Notes under the pieces: model-generated
The model's database searches: none
The model's input: the letters and a program-made list of their open reading frames with translations, nothing else
What the model was told of the DNA's origin: nothing
Position numbers and translations under genes: made by a program
Shown: positions 1-6,307 of the stretch, one piece after another
Position numbering within the stretch: the first letter of the stretch is position 1
Layout of the letters: the number at the start of each line of letters is the position of its first letter
NCBI GenBank assembly: GCA_030621975.1
Contig: JAUXGQ010000057.1
Span: forward strand, 1 to 7,963
Reading direction: 5' to 3'
DNA: 7,963 nt
Source of the DNA: Gammaproteobacteria bacterium
GTDB lineage: Bacteria; Pseudomonadota; Gammaproteobacteria; Chromatiales; Chromatiaceae

Positions 1-336
1 CGACTTGAAAAAGATCGGAAGGTAATTGAAAGGCTGAATAAGACAATCGAGGCGCATGTGGCAGACTCCATGTTCGAGATTACCGCGATGGCATCTGAAA
101 TGGCGATGAGCGAGCGCGCACTGCAACGCAAATTGAAAGCGCTAACCGGGCAAACGCCTATTCAATACCTTCGAAAGTATCGACTGCGAAAATCAGTCGC
201 GCTTCTGCGCGATGGAATGCAGGTCAGCCTGGCAGCGGAATCTGTCGGATTCTCCTCACCAGCATATTTCACCAGCCGCTTCAGGGAAGAATTCGGCGAG
301 CCACCGACGCACTTCATGGGCAGAAACTCAGACTAA
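1..336 (+). CDS. AraC-family transcriptional regulator, C-terminal DNA-binding domain (5' end outside window)
   Basis: The reading frame is open from base 1 to a TAA at 334-336, giving 111 residues of the C-terminus; the true start lies upstream of the window. Seen: a complete AraC/XylS-type domain with two helix-turn-helix units. The first lies around residues 25-50 (MSERALQRKLKALTG, then the TP..YLRKYRL linker). The second lies around residues 75-106 (VSLAAESVGFSSPAYFTSRF, then FG.PPTHF). Known for the family: the domain binds direct half-sites and usually activates transcription. The lead-in (residues 1-24, LEKDRKVIERLNKTIEAH) resembles the linker before the AraC domain in large hybrid sensor/regulator proteins, but the sensing part is not visible, so the signal is unknown. 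The lipoprotein gene starts 203 bases downstream on the same strand; whether it is a target cannot be told. Confidence 0.9.
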   Translation, partial: RLEKDRKVIERLNKTIEAHVADSMFEITAMASEMAMSERALQRKLKALTGQTPIQYLRKYRLRKSVALLRDGMQVSLAAESVGFSSPAYFTSRFREEFGEPPTHFMGRNSD

Positions 337-539
337 AATCAAAAAAGCGGTTCGATCACAATTAGATTTTGCAGCAAACATGGGCGTTTCGACTTAGAAA
401 CGATGCCGCATCGGCAAATTGGCGGAAAACAGATAGTTTCTGTCGGATACATGCTACCTATTCGCGCAGCTTCGGCGCAAGAATATGACTATCAGGCTAA
501 CAAGCCAAATTTTCCGCAACGCGGATAAAGGCGGTCACC
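337..539. other. Intergenic region between the regulator and the HAF-repeat lipoprotein
   Basis: These 203 bases hold no convincing gene. I see no Rho-independent terminator with a T-tract after the regulator. Two short hairpins are present: CGATG/CATCG at 401-413, and an ACAGA/TCTGT pair around 434-444. Neither is long enough to call a regulatory element. The promoter of the lipoprotein gene should lie here, but no well-spaced -35/-10 pair stands out. An AAAGG ribosome-binding sequence at 527-531 sits 8 bases before the ATG at 540. Confidence 0.4.
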
Positions 540-1988
540 ATGCGTTTTCTAATCATTTTTGCGTTCGCGATTACAGGGTTTTTGTCGGCTTGCGGAGGTG
601 GCGGTGGTGGTTCGTCTGCTGCGCCAAATCCACCGCCCTCAAATCCACCGCCCTCAAATCAGGCGCCGACCGCTGATGCGGGTGCTGATCAAAGTGTCGA
701 TGAAGGAACGACGGTGAATCTGTCTGCAACCGGCACAGATAGCGACGGCACCATTGCCTCCTACAGTTGGCAGCACACAGGCGGTCCGTCCGTCACTATG
801 ACGAACGCCAATGCGGCCAACATGTCTTTTGATGCGCCAATGGTCGATATCCCTGAGGGATGCTCATCAATTGTGGAGTTCCAGGTCACGGTCACGGATG
901 ACGACGGGGCCACGGGATCGGATAGGGTTTCAGTTTCGCTTAATGACACGGACCCTCCGGCTCCAACGCCGGCCTCTGCTGGCTTCATGCCCCTGGGTAT
1001 CAGTATCAACGCCGCCGACGTATCCGCCGACGGCAGTGTGGTAGTAGGCGGTGGCTGCGGAACCTGGGGTGTGGGGCCCTTCCGCTGGACCAGTGCTGGC
1101 GGCATGGTGGCGCTCGATCCGGGCGGTGAGTTCAATAGCGAAACTCTGGGTGTCTCCGCAGATGGCACCGTGGTGGTGGGTTATTATCGCATAGCTAATA
1201 CTAACGATATGATTAAGGCGTTCCGCTGGACTTCTGATACTGGCTTTGTGGAGATTGGTGAGCTTCCAGGTGGTGGAACCCAGAGCCAAGCCTTTGGCGC
1301 CTCCGCCGACGGCAGCGTAGTAGTGGGCGATACCCATAGCGCGTTGGGCAGAGAGGCCTTCCGCTGGACCAGTGGCGGCGGCACGGTGGGGCTCGGTGAT
1401 CTGCCGGGCGGTGATGTCTGGAGCATGGGCTTCGCCGTCTCCGCTGACGGCAGCGTAGTGGTGGGTCTGGCCAACGCCAACTCGGAAGCTGAGGCCTTCC
1501 GCTGGACTGCTGCGAGTGGCATGGTCGGGCTCGGTGATCTGCCGGGTGGTGAGTTCCCGATGCACAGCGCAGCTAACGGCGTTTCTGCCGACGGTAGCGT
1601 GGTGGTCGGGTTTAGCCAGAGCGCCTCAGGAAATCAAGCTATCCTTTGGACCAGCGCCGGTGGAATGATGGGGCTTGGCCATCTCCCGGGCCATCTCCCC
1701 CCTGATGCCAGGAGCGGGGCCTCCGGGGTGTCCGCCGATGGCAGCGTGGTGGTGGGACAAAGCCAGTCGGCTGATGGTAGTTCGTACGGTGAGGCCTTCG
1801 TCTGGACGCAGACCAACGGCATGCAGCGCTTGCGTGATATGTTGATCGCCAAAGGGGTGACCGGTCTCGACAACTGGGAATTGCGTGACGTAACTAGCAT
1901 TTCCGCCGACGGTGAGTGGGTTGTTGGCAATGGCATCAATCCTTCGGGCTTCGGTGAGGGATTTCTTGCGAACATTTCGGCGCCATAG
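540..1988 (+). CDS. Lipoprotein with PKD/Ig-like domain and HAF-type extracellular repeats
   Basis: A 482-aa predicted lipoprotein. Residues 1-17 form a short signal peptide ending in a lipobox (LSA|C, Cys18). Glycine at +2 argues against inner-membrane retention, so outer-membrane anchoring is likely. A Gly tract (19-24) and a Pro/Ser linker (about 29-41) lead to a PKD or REJ-like beta domain at about 42-136 (GADQSVDEGTTVNLSATGTDSDG, then VTVTDDDGATGSDRVSV). From about 146 to 475 there are seven copies of SADG.xVVG (starting near 162, 206, 255, 301, 349, 398 and 455). Most alternate with AFRWT..GGMVGLGDLPGG blocks, period about 44-50 residues. This matches the HAF family of probable extracellular repeats and suggests a beta-propeller. 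No C-terminal autotransporter barrel follows. Function is unknown; a surface binding or matrix role is inference. AAAGG at 527-531 supports the ATG at 540. Confidence 0.88.
   Translation: MRFLIIFAFAITGFLSACGGGGGGSSAAPNPPPSNPPPSNQAPTADAGADQSVDEGTTVNLSATGTDSDGTIASYSWQHTGGPSVTMTNANAANMSFDAPMVDIPEGCSSIVEFQVTVTDDDGATGSDRVSVSLNDTDPPAPTPASAGFMPLGISINAADVSADGSVVVGGGCGTWGVGPFRWTSAGGMVALDPGGEFNSETLGVSADGTVVVGYYRIANTNDMIKAFRWTSDTGFVEIGELPGGGTQSQAFGASADGSVVVGDTHSALGREAFRWTSGGGTVGLGDLPGGDVWSMGFAVSADGSVVVGLANANSEAEAFRWTAASGMVGLGDLPGGEFPMHSAANGVSADGSVVVGFSQSASGNQAILWTSAGGMMGLGHLPGHLPPDARSGASGVSADGSVVVGQSQSADGSSYGEAFVWTQTNGMQRLRDMLIAKGVTGLDNWELRDVTSISADGEWVVGNGINPSGFGEGFLANISAP
631..660 (+). repeat. 15-bp perfect tandem duplication in the Pro-rich linker
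   Basis: The unit CACCGCCCTCAAATC occurs twice head to tail (631-645 and 646-660). It encodes the repeated PPPSN of the linker between the lipid anchor and the PKD-like domain. Because the unit is a multiple of three, gain or loss of copies by slippage would change linker length without a frameshift. Confidence 0.9.
1023..1925 (+). repeat. Seven-copy imperfect coding repeat (HAF repeats)
   Basis: Seven spaced copies of a roughly 25-base motif encode SADG(S/T/E)xVVG. They start near 1023, 1155, 1302, 1440, 1584, 1731 and 1902. Between most of them a second conserved block encodes AFRWT..GGMVGLGDLPGG. Copies are similar at the DNA level (for example GACGGCAGCGTAGTAGTGGG-like variants) but carry many silent differences. 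That points to duplication followed by divergence rather than very recent amplification. The last copy is the most diverged (SADGEWVVG). Confidence 0.85.
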
Positions 1989-2091
1989 ATTACCTGGCCG
2001 CAGATTGCAGAATATCGCAGCCTTCGAATGACTGCCTTTTGCGAAAGCGAACTTTAGCCGATCAGTGGAAAGGACTTAATCTCGATCTGCA

Positions 2092-2097
2092 TATAAT
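2092..2097 (+). promoter_or_regulatory. Perfect TATAAT hexamer just upstream of a tRNA-3'-like scrap
   Basis: TATAAT matches the sigma-70 -10 consensus exactly, but no convincing -35 is found 16-18 bases upstream. Transcription from it would begin near 2104 and run into the tRNA-like sequence and the terminator at 2125, so any transcript would be only about 60 nt. It may be the leftover promoter of a lost tRNA gene or a chance AT-rich match. Confidence 0.25.
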
Positions 2098-2108
2098 TCT
2101 CATAGCGC

Positions 2109-2121
2109 GCCCCCGCTACCA
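2109..2121 (+). repeat. Left copy of 13-bp direct repeat resembling a tRNA 3' end
   Basis: GCCCCCGCTACCA is identical to 7270-7282. It has the layout of a tRNA acceptor 3' strand, discriminator A and encoded CCA, and a terminator hairpin begins four bases later, as is common after tRNA genes. No T-arm, anticodon arm or D-arm lies upstream, so this is not a functional tRNA. AGCG at 2104-2107 could pair with CGCT at 2114-2117, as the outer acceptor stem would. Calling it a tRNA remnant is inference. Confidence 0.5.
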
Positions 2122-2124
2122 AAC

Positions 2125-2164
2125 AAAGAAAGGCCGGCCCTCGAAGAGGGTCGGCCTTTCTTTT
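2125..2164. terminator. Strong bidirectional Rho-independent terminator
   Basis: The left arm 2125-2142 pairs with the right arm 2146-2163 to give an 18-bp stem with one G-T wobble and a GAA loop, G+C-rich at its core and A/T-rich at its base. The base supplies T-rich runs on both strands (TTTCTTTT on the plus strand, TTTCTTTG on the minus strand). It can therefore stop transcripts from the lipoprotein side and from the minus-strand amidohydrolase remnant. Confidence 0.85.
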
Positions 2165-2195
2165 GCTAGGTAGTATCCAGCATAGACTTGACCGG

Positions 2196-2549
2196 TTATT
2201 CGAGGGCAGGGTATTGAGAAAAGTGGTGGAGGATACTGCAATTGGGAAGAACGACGGCCGATGTGCTCGCCATTCTGGTACTCGGCATCGGGACTGTGCG
2301 AGTCAGGGCAGCAGTAGACGATCTGCAGGGCCAAAGCAAATCCTGACTGGACCGATGTGAGGCCTTGAAAACTTTCGTGCCGTCCATCCACGTCTCGAGC
2401 ACACGGATCTTTTTGATCTTGTCGACCTCCACCGTGAGCGGATCTTTGTCGAGGACAACAAAGTCGGCAAGCTTTTCTGGTTCGAGGCTGCCGACCTCGT
2501 GGTCGAAACAGTTGTTTCCTCGATTAAGCATTGAGATGCTGGTATATTA
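2196..2549 (-). pseudogene. Amidohydrolase (metal-dependent hydrolase family) C-terminal remnant
   Basis: On the minus strand, from about 2546 down to about 2360, the frame reads YTSISMLNRGNNCFDHEVGS, then LEPEKLADFVVLDKDPLTVE and IKKIRVLETWMDGTKVF. This is the typical closing segment of amidohydrolase-3-like enzymes, whose usual pattern is GSLEPGKLADFVVLDRDP followed by a ..VL.TWV.G..V ending. Only about 60 of the usual 500 or more residues remain. The metal-binding TIM-barrel is absent, and an in-frame TAA (2549-2547) lies directly upstream of the similarity. Past VFKA the frame stays open to 2196 but the sequence no longer looks like a protein, so the 3' end has also drifted or been shifted. 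The break lies next to the apr promoter region, suggesting that acquisition of the apr block, or a later deletion, removed the rest of the gene. Confidence 0.75.
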
Positions 2550-2560
2550 GAAATTCATAA

Positions 2561-2569
2561 TGTTATGAT
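2561..2569 (+). promoter_or_regulatory. Candidate extended -10 promoter for aprMBA
   Basis: TGTTATGAT contains an extended -10 (TGn followed by TATGAT at 2564-2569). It lies about 80 bases upstream of the aprM ATG, with the start of transcription expected near 2576. No good -35 hexamer is spaced correctly, which extended -10 promoters can tolerate. The 2570-2632 leader shows no clear hairpin or recognisable operator. Confidence 0.35.
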
Positions 2570-2648
2570 GAATGCGCAGCAAATGCCGTTGTTCCAAAAG
2601 TTTCAACATCAATCGTTCAATGACTAAACCCTGAGGAGACCGGATATC

Positions 2649-3473
2649 ATGTTCAACATCAATCCATTCGCCGAGCTCTCCGGGCTCATCCCGCCGATCG
2701 CGATGCAGATTTATGTGATCCTGATGGCGATTTTGGTCGCGGGCGGAACGCTGCTGGATACGATCCACAAGAAGAGCGCGCAGTACTTCTTCGAGAATTC
2801 GAAAAAGCAGAAGAAAATGTCCAGCCGGGAGGTTTCGGGTGGCGAGAAGGTCGGCATCGCTGTCAAGACGGTGGCGGCCGACGTGCTGACCTCGGCTGAA
2901 TTCTGCAACCAGAAGCGCAGGGTCGCTCATCTGCTCACGATGTACGGCTTCATCCTGTTTGTCGTAAGCACGGCCGTGATGATCTTCGGCTATGCCGACT
3001 CGGCCAACGCAGCGGCCTGGCCGCTCCTTTGGCACCTCGGCGCGTTGATGGTGTGCGTGGGCGGTTACTGGTTCTGGTTCTTCATCCGCGTCGATGTCGC
3101 TGCAGAGGGCAACCCCTGGTACCGGGTGGTGAGGGCCGATCTGTTCATCCTGGCGCTGCTCGCGACCACCACGTTCGCGCTGCTCTGGTCCGTGTTCGGG
3201 GGAATCCTCTTCTTCGTCCTGTTCATCGCCGCCGCAACAGTGCTGTTCGGCACGGTGTTCTGGTCCAAGTTCGCGCACATGTTCTTCAAACCGGCCGCGG
3301 CTTTCCAGAAACGGGTGACCAAGGCCGATGGTTCAATGGAGAATCTCCCGGAAATACCCGATTTGTCGGATCCTGCGGTACATCAAAAGTTTCCGGATAT
3401 TCCGGAATACCTGGGCAAGAACCCACCGAACATGGGCCTGGGCATCAAGCGCGAAGCGCCGAACCATTACTGA
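2649..3473 (+). CDS. aprM: AprM, membrane protein associated with adenylylsulfate reductase
   Basis: A 274-aa polytopic membrane protein placed directly before aprB and aprA, as in the aprMBA clusters of sulfur-oxidising Proteobacteria. Predicted membrane segments: about 13-35 (LIPPIAMQIYVILMAILVAGG), 94-114, 123-147 (WPLLWHLGALMVCVGGYWFW), 164-184 and 185-205. Between segments 1 and 2 is a charged cytoplasmic-type loop (KKSAQYFFENSKKQKK); the C-terminal 60 residues are soluble and Pro-rich. His40, His94, His129 and His210 are near membrane boundaries and could ligate heme, as in HdrE/NarI-like subunits; this is inference. Known for the family: AprM is proposed to link AprBA to the quinone pool in organisms lacking QmoABC. 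GAGGAG at 2633-2638 supports the start at 2649. aprB follows after 41 bases. Confidence 0.88.
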   Translation: MFNINPFAELSGLIPPIAMQIYVILMAILVAGGTLLDTIHKKSAQYFFENSKKQKKMSSREVSGGEKVGIAVKTVAADVLTSAEFCNQKRRVAHLLTMYGFILFVVSTAVMIFGYADSANAAAWPLLWHLGALMVCVGGYWFWFFIRVDVAAEGNPWYRVVRADLFILALLATTTFALLWSVFGGILFFVLFIAAATVLFGTVFWSKFAHMFFKPAAAFQKRVTKADGSMENLPEIPDLSDPAVHQKFPDIPEYLGKNPPNMGLGIKREAPNHY

Positions 3474-3514
3474 GCCGTTTCAACTGATCAAATTTTTTTG
3501 AGAGAAGATTAAAT

Positions 3515-3997
3515 ATGCCGACTTTCGTATACATGACCCGTTGTGACGGCTGTGGACACTGCGTTGATATCTGCCCTTCAGACATCATGCACATCGATCC
3601 GACCCTGCGGCGCGCCTACAACATCGAACCCAACATGTGCTGGGAGTGTTACTCCTGTGTCAAAGCCTGCCCCATGGATGCCATTGACGTTCGCGGCTAC
3701 GCGGACTTCGCCCCGCTGGGGCACTCGGTGCGAGTCAAGCGTGACGAGGAAAAGGGTGTCATCGCCTGGCGTATCAAGTCCCGCAACGGTGAAACCGACC
3801 TGAATCTGTTGGCGCCGATCACGACCAAACCCTGGGGCACGGCCATTCCGAAACTGAAGGACGAGGCCGGACCCACCCAGGAAGCGCGGGACAGCCAGTT
3901 ACTGTTCAACGAGCCGAAGTATATCCGCATGGATGACGGTGACATTCATACACTGGAATCCGCCGGGCTCAGCATGAAATCAGGGGTGTATTACTGA
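3515..3997 (+). CDS. aprB: Adenylylsulfate reductase beta subunit (two [4Fe-4S] clusters)
   Basis: A 160-aa iron-sulfur subunit of the dissimilatory APS reductase, full length for the family. Residues 1-60 form a ferredoxin-like domain with two cysteine sets: Cys10, Cys13, Cys16, Cys20 (C..C..C...CP) and Cys42, Cys45, Cys48, Cys52 (C..C..C...CP), enough for two [4Fe-4S] clusters. Trp43 lies in the MCWEC motif, where in the Archaeoglobus enzyme a tryptophan lies between cluster and FAD. Residues from about 67 to 160 form the beta-strand and extended tail that wraps around AprA in known structures. The role is to carry electrons between the FAD of AprA and the external partner, here probably AprM. 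The A/G-rich GAGAGAAG at 3500-3507 precedes the ATG at 3515. The stop TGA overlaps the aprA ATG by one base (TGATG), implying coupled translation and a matched subunit ratio. Confidence 0.97.
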   Translation: MPTFVYMTRCDGCGHCVDICPSDIMHIDPTLRRAYNIEPNMCWECYSCVKACPMDAIDVRGYADFAPLGHSVRVKRDEEKGVIAWRIKSRNGETDLNLLAPITTKPWGTAIPKLKDEAGPTQEARDSQLLFNEPKYIRMDDGDIHTLESAGLSMKSGVYY

Positions 3998-5874
3998 TGG
4001 CCTACAAAACGATCATAGAAGACAATATCGACATCCTGGTCGCGGGTGCCGGCCTCGGCGGTACCGGCGCTGCTTTCGAAGCGCGCTACTGGGGCCAGGA
4101 CAAGAAAATCGTCATCGCTGAAAAAGCGAATATCGACCGCTCTGGTGCCGTGGCGCAGGGTCTGTATGCGATCAACTGCTACATGGGAACCCGCTTCGGC
4201 GAGAACAACCCGGAAGACCACGTCCGTTATGCGCGGATCGACCTGATGGGTATGGTGCGCGAAGACCTCCTCTTCGACATGGCACGCCACGTCGACTCCG
4301 CGGTTCACCTGTTCGAAGAGTGGGGTATGCCCATCATGCGCAACCCGGAGACGGGCACGTACCTGCGTGAAGGGCGCTGGCAGATCATGATCCACGGCGA
4401 ATCCTACAAGCCACTCGTCGCCGAAGCTGCCAAGAAGTCCGCGGACAAGGTCTTCAACCGTATCTGCGTGACCCACCTGTTGATGGACGATTCCAAGGAG
4501 AACCGTGTCGCCGGTGCCGTCGGCTTCAACGTACGCACGGGTAACTACCACGTCTTCAAAGCCAAGACCGTAATCGTCGGCGCCGGTGGTGCATCCAACA
4601 TCTTCCGGCCGCGCTCGGTCGGTGAAGGTGCGGGCCGTGTCTGGTACGCCCCCTGGTCGTCGGGCTCGGCCTATGGGCTGATGATCCAGGCCGGCGCGAA
4701 AATGACCCAGATGGAAAACCGTATCGTACTGGCTCGATTCAAGGACGGTTACGGCCCGGTGGGTGCTTACTTCCTGCACCTGAAAACATACACTCAGAAC
4801 GCGTACGGCGACGAGTACGAGTCGAAGTGGTTCCCCGAGCTGCAGAAAATCGTGGGCAAGGAGTACCTGGATCCGGAAGCTTCGCATCTGACGCATCGCC
4901 CGATCCCGACCTGTCTTCGTAACCATGCACTGATCTGCGAGGTCAATGCGGGGCGTGGTCCTATCCACATGGTGACCATGGAAGCCTTCCAGGATCCTCA
5001 TCTCGAGGAGATCGGCTGGCACAACTTCCTCGGTATGACCGTTGGCCAGGCCGTCTTGTGGGCGGCTACGGATGTCAATCCAAAGCACGAAAACCCGGAA
5101 CTGACGACCTCCGAGCCCTACGTCATGGGTTCACATGCGACGGGTAGCGGCGCCTGGTGCTCCGGCCCTGAAGACGTGTCTCCGCCCGAATATTTCTGGG
5201 GCTACAACCGCATGACTACGGTCGAGGGCCTGTTCGGTGCAGGCGACGCCGTCGGCGGCACACCCCATGCGTTTTCTTCGGGTTCGTTTACAGAGGGCCG
5301 CCTGGCTGCCAAGGCTGCCTGTAAGTACATCGACGACGGGAAGGCCGAAGGTATTTCTGTATCGCAAGAGCAGATCGATCGCCGCAAGGCCGAAATCTAC
5401 AAGCCGCTGGAACACTACAAGGTCTTCCGCAATGAAATTGTTGCAGGCGACGTCAACCCGAACTACATCAATCCGCGCCAGGGCCTGGATCGCCTGCAGA
5501 AACTGATGGACGAGTATGGTGGCGGTGCAACGGTCAACTACGTGACCAACGACAAGCTGTTGCACATCGGTCTGAAGAAATTGAAAACGATGGAAGAGGA
5601 CCTCGAAAAGATTGGCGCAAAGGACATCCATGAACTGTTGCGTGCATGGGAGCTAAAGCATCGGTTTCTTACCTCCGAATCGGTCCTGCAGCACACGCTG
5701 TTCCGCAAGGAAACCCGCTGGCCGGGTTACTACTACCGTGGTGATGCAATGAAACTGGATGACGAGAACTGGCATGTGCTGACCGTTTCCCGCCGTGACC
5801 CCGAAACCGGTGAATACACCATGGAGAAGGCTCCCCTTTATCACCTGGTGAGTGAAGCCGAGGAAGCAGCGTAA
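3997..5874 (+). CDS. aprA: Adenylylsulfate reductase alpha subunit (FAD-dependent)
   Basis: The catalytic 625-aa subunit of dissimilatory APS reductase, full length, in the fumarate reductase/succinate dehydrogenase flavoprotein superfamily. It interconverts APS and sulfite + AMP; with aprM present the oxidative direction is likelier. The N-terminal Rossmann motif GAGLGG (17-22) and E42 bind FAD. RSGAVAQGLYAIN (48-60) and the second dinucleotide-type motif VIVGAGGASNIFRP (192-205) are also present. Trp216 (RVWYAPW), Arg247 (LARFKDGYGPVGA) and His380 (GSHATGSGAW) sit where Archaeoglobus ApsA has Trp234, Arg265 and His398, a constant offset of 18 by my recollection. LFGAGDAVGGTPHAFSSGSF (412-431) closes the FAD site, and a helical C-terminal domain follows to residue 625. 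AGGGG at 3982-3986 serves as ribosome-binding site inside the end of aprB. A REP-like inverted repeat begins 10 bases after the stop. Confidence 0.98.
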   Translation: MAYKTIIEDNIDILVAGAGLGGTGAAFEARYWGQDKKIVIAEKANIDRSGAVAQGLYAINCYMGTRFGENNPEDHVRYARIDLMGMVREDLLFDMARHVDSAVHLFEEWGMPIMRNPETGTYLREGRWQIMIHGESYKPLVAEAAKKSADKVFNRICVTHLLMDDSKENRVAGAVGFNVRTGNYHVFKAKTVIVGAGGASNIFRPRSVGEGAGRVWYAPWSSGSAYGLMIQAGAKMTQMENRIVLARFKDGYGPVGAYFLHLKTYTQNAYGDEYESKWFPELQKIVGKEYLDPEASHLTHRPIPTCLRNHALICEVNAGRGPIHMVTMEAFQDPHLEEIGWHNFLGMTVGQAVLWAATDVNPKHENPELTTSEPYVMGSHATGSGAWCSGPEDVSPPEYFWGYNRMTTVEGLFGAGDAVGGTPHAFSSGSFTEGRLAAKAACKYIDDGKAEGISVSQEQIDRRKAEIYKPLEHYKVFRNEIVAGDVNPNYINPRQGLDRLQKLMDEYGGGATVNYVTNDKLLHIGLKKLKTMEEDLEKIGAKDIHELLRAWELKHRFLTSESVLQHTLFRKETRWPGYYYRGDAMKLDDENWHVLTVSRRDPETGEYTMEKAPLYHLVSEAEEAA

Positions 5875-5883
5875 GGGCGGAAA

Positions 5884-5939
5884 TTGGGGTCAGGGTTAAG
5901 GGGCAGAGTCGTGACCCTATCCCTTAACCCTGGCCCCAA
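5884..5939. repeat. REP-like 19-bp inverted repeat between aprA and the next gene
   Basis: Arm 5884-5902 (TTGGGGTCAGGGTTAAGGG) is the reverse complement of 5921-5939 with a single G-T wobble position; the loop is the 18 bases 5903-5920. The arm ends GGGGTCAG.../...CTGNCCCC recall the palindromes scattered in gammaproteobacterial genomes that are mobilised by REP-associated (Y1, IS200-like) tyrosine transposases; that family link is from memory, not a search. There is no T-tract, so it is not a standard terminator. In RNA it would form a very stable hairpin that could protect the aprMBA message from 3' exonucleases and lower expression of the genes behind it. It ends 13 bases before the next start codon. 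Confidence 0.75.
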
Positions 5940-5952
5940 GCCTCTCGCATCG

Positions 5953-6303
5953 ATGAACATCATTGACCACACCGACGAGGAGATCCTGGCTGTTGCCCAC
6001 CCATGGTGGGACGACCTGATCAAGTACTCCAATAAGGGCCAGTACGGAAAATTCATCAGGAACTTCTCCTATGACTTGTTACTCGGCCTCAACGAAGTGG
6101 AGCTTGGCAAGCAGTTCAAACACGGTGTGCTGGCACGTAAACTGTCTTCAGAGTGGGATTACCTCGGCACCATCCGCCGCGGTGAGCACGTCACGGTTCT
6201 CTACCGCGTGAGGAGCACCGAAAAAGAAGGTGAATGGCTCGGGCGCCTGGTCCTGGGTTATGAAAAGGGTGAGATAAAGATATTCTCCGCATCCATATTC
6301 TGA
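5953..6303 (+). CDS. Hypothetical 116-aa protein, possibly NTF2-like fold
   Basis: Not recognised. The protein begins MNIIDHTDEEILAV and ends IKIFSASIF; it has no signal peptide, membrane segment or cysteine. Its pattern is an N-terminal helical half (about 7-50, WWDDLIKYSNKGQYGKFIRNF) followed by strands (about 66-116, WDYLGTIRRGEHVTVLYRVR, then LGRLVLGYEKGEIKIFSASI). That helices-then-sheet layout is typical of small NTF2-like/SnoaL-type proteins; this is a fold guess only. The ATG at 5953 is chosen because upstream in-frame TTG and GTG codons fall inside the inverted repeat. No Shine-Dalgarno sequence is visible before it, and the repeat abuts the start, so translation may be weak or depend on hairpin structure. 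The gene lies 78 bases after aprA and 4 bases before the SlyD-like gene, suggesting one transcript. Confidence 0.75.
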   Translation: MNIIDHTDEEILAVAHPWWDDLIKYSNKGQYGKFIRNFSYDLLLGLNEVELGKQFKHGVLARKLSSEWDYLGTIRRGEHVTVLYRVRSTEKEGEWLGRLVLGYEKGEIKIFSASIF

Positions 6304-6307
6304 AATT

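Noticed and set aside
930..1565. Minus-strand open frame with repeated segments opposite the lipoprotein gene
   Set aside because: Its internal repeats are only the complement of the HAF coding repeats; the plus-strand frame has the signal peptide, lipobox and known repeat family.
1023..1925. Regularly spaced repeats as a CRISPR array
   Set aside because: The repeats are imperfect, spaced about 130-170 bases apart, in frame, and encode a HAF protein motif; there are no cas genes.
2163..2360. Plus-strand frame between the terminator and the amidohydrolase remnant
   Set aside because: The product is Arg/Ser-rich without motifs and overlaps the decayed minus-strand sequence; there is no ribosome-binding site.
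2547..3278. Long minus-strand open frame (243 codons) opposite aprM
   Set aside because: It lies almost wholly antisense to aprM, whose membrane segments and locus context are clear; the product is rich in His/Arg/Glu, as expected for a complement frame of a high-GC gene.
3991..5088. Minus-strand open frame of 365 codons opposite aprA
   Set aside because: It is antisense to strongly conserved aprA motifs; long antisense frames are common in G+C-rich genes. No ribosome-binding site or domain resemblance was seen.
3515..5874. Sulfate-reducing (reductive) APS reductase locus
   Set aside because: The presence of aprM rather than qmoABC and the gammaproteobacterial-type neighbours favour the oxidative role. 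This rests on context, since the subunits themselves look alike in both directions.
5884..5939. Rho-independent terminator after aprA
   Set aside because: The hairpin is very stable, but no T-tract follows on either strand and the next gene begins 13 bases later; a REP-like repeat explains it better.
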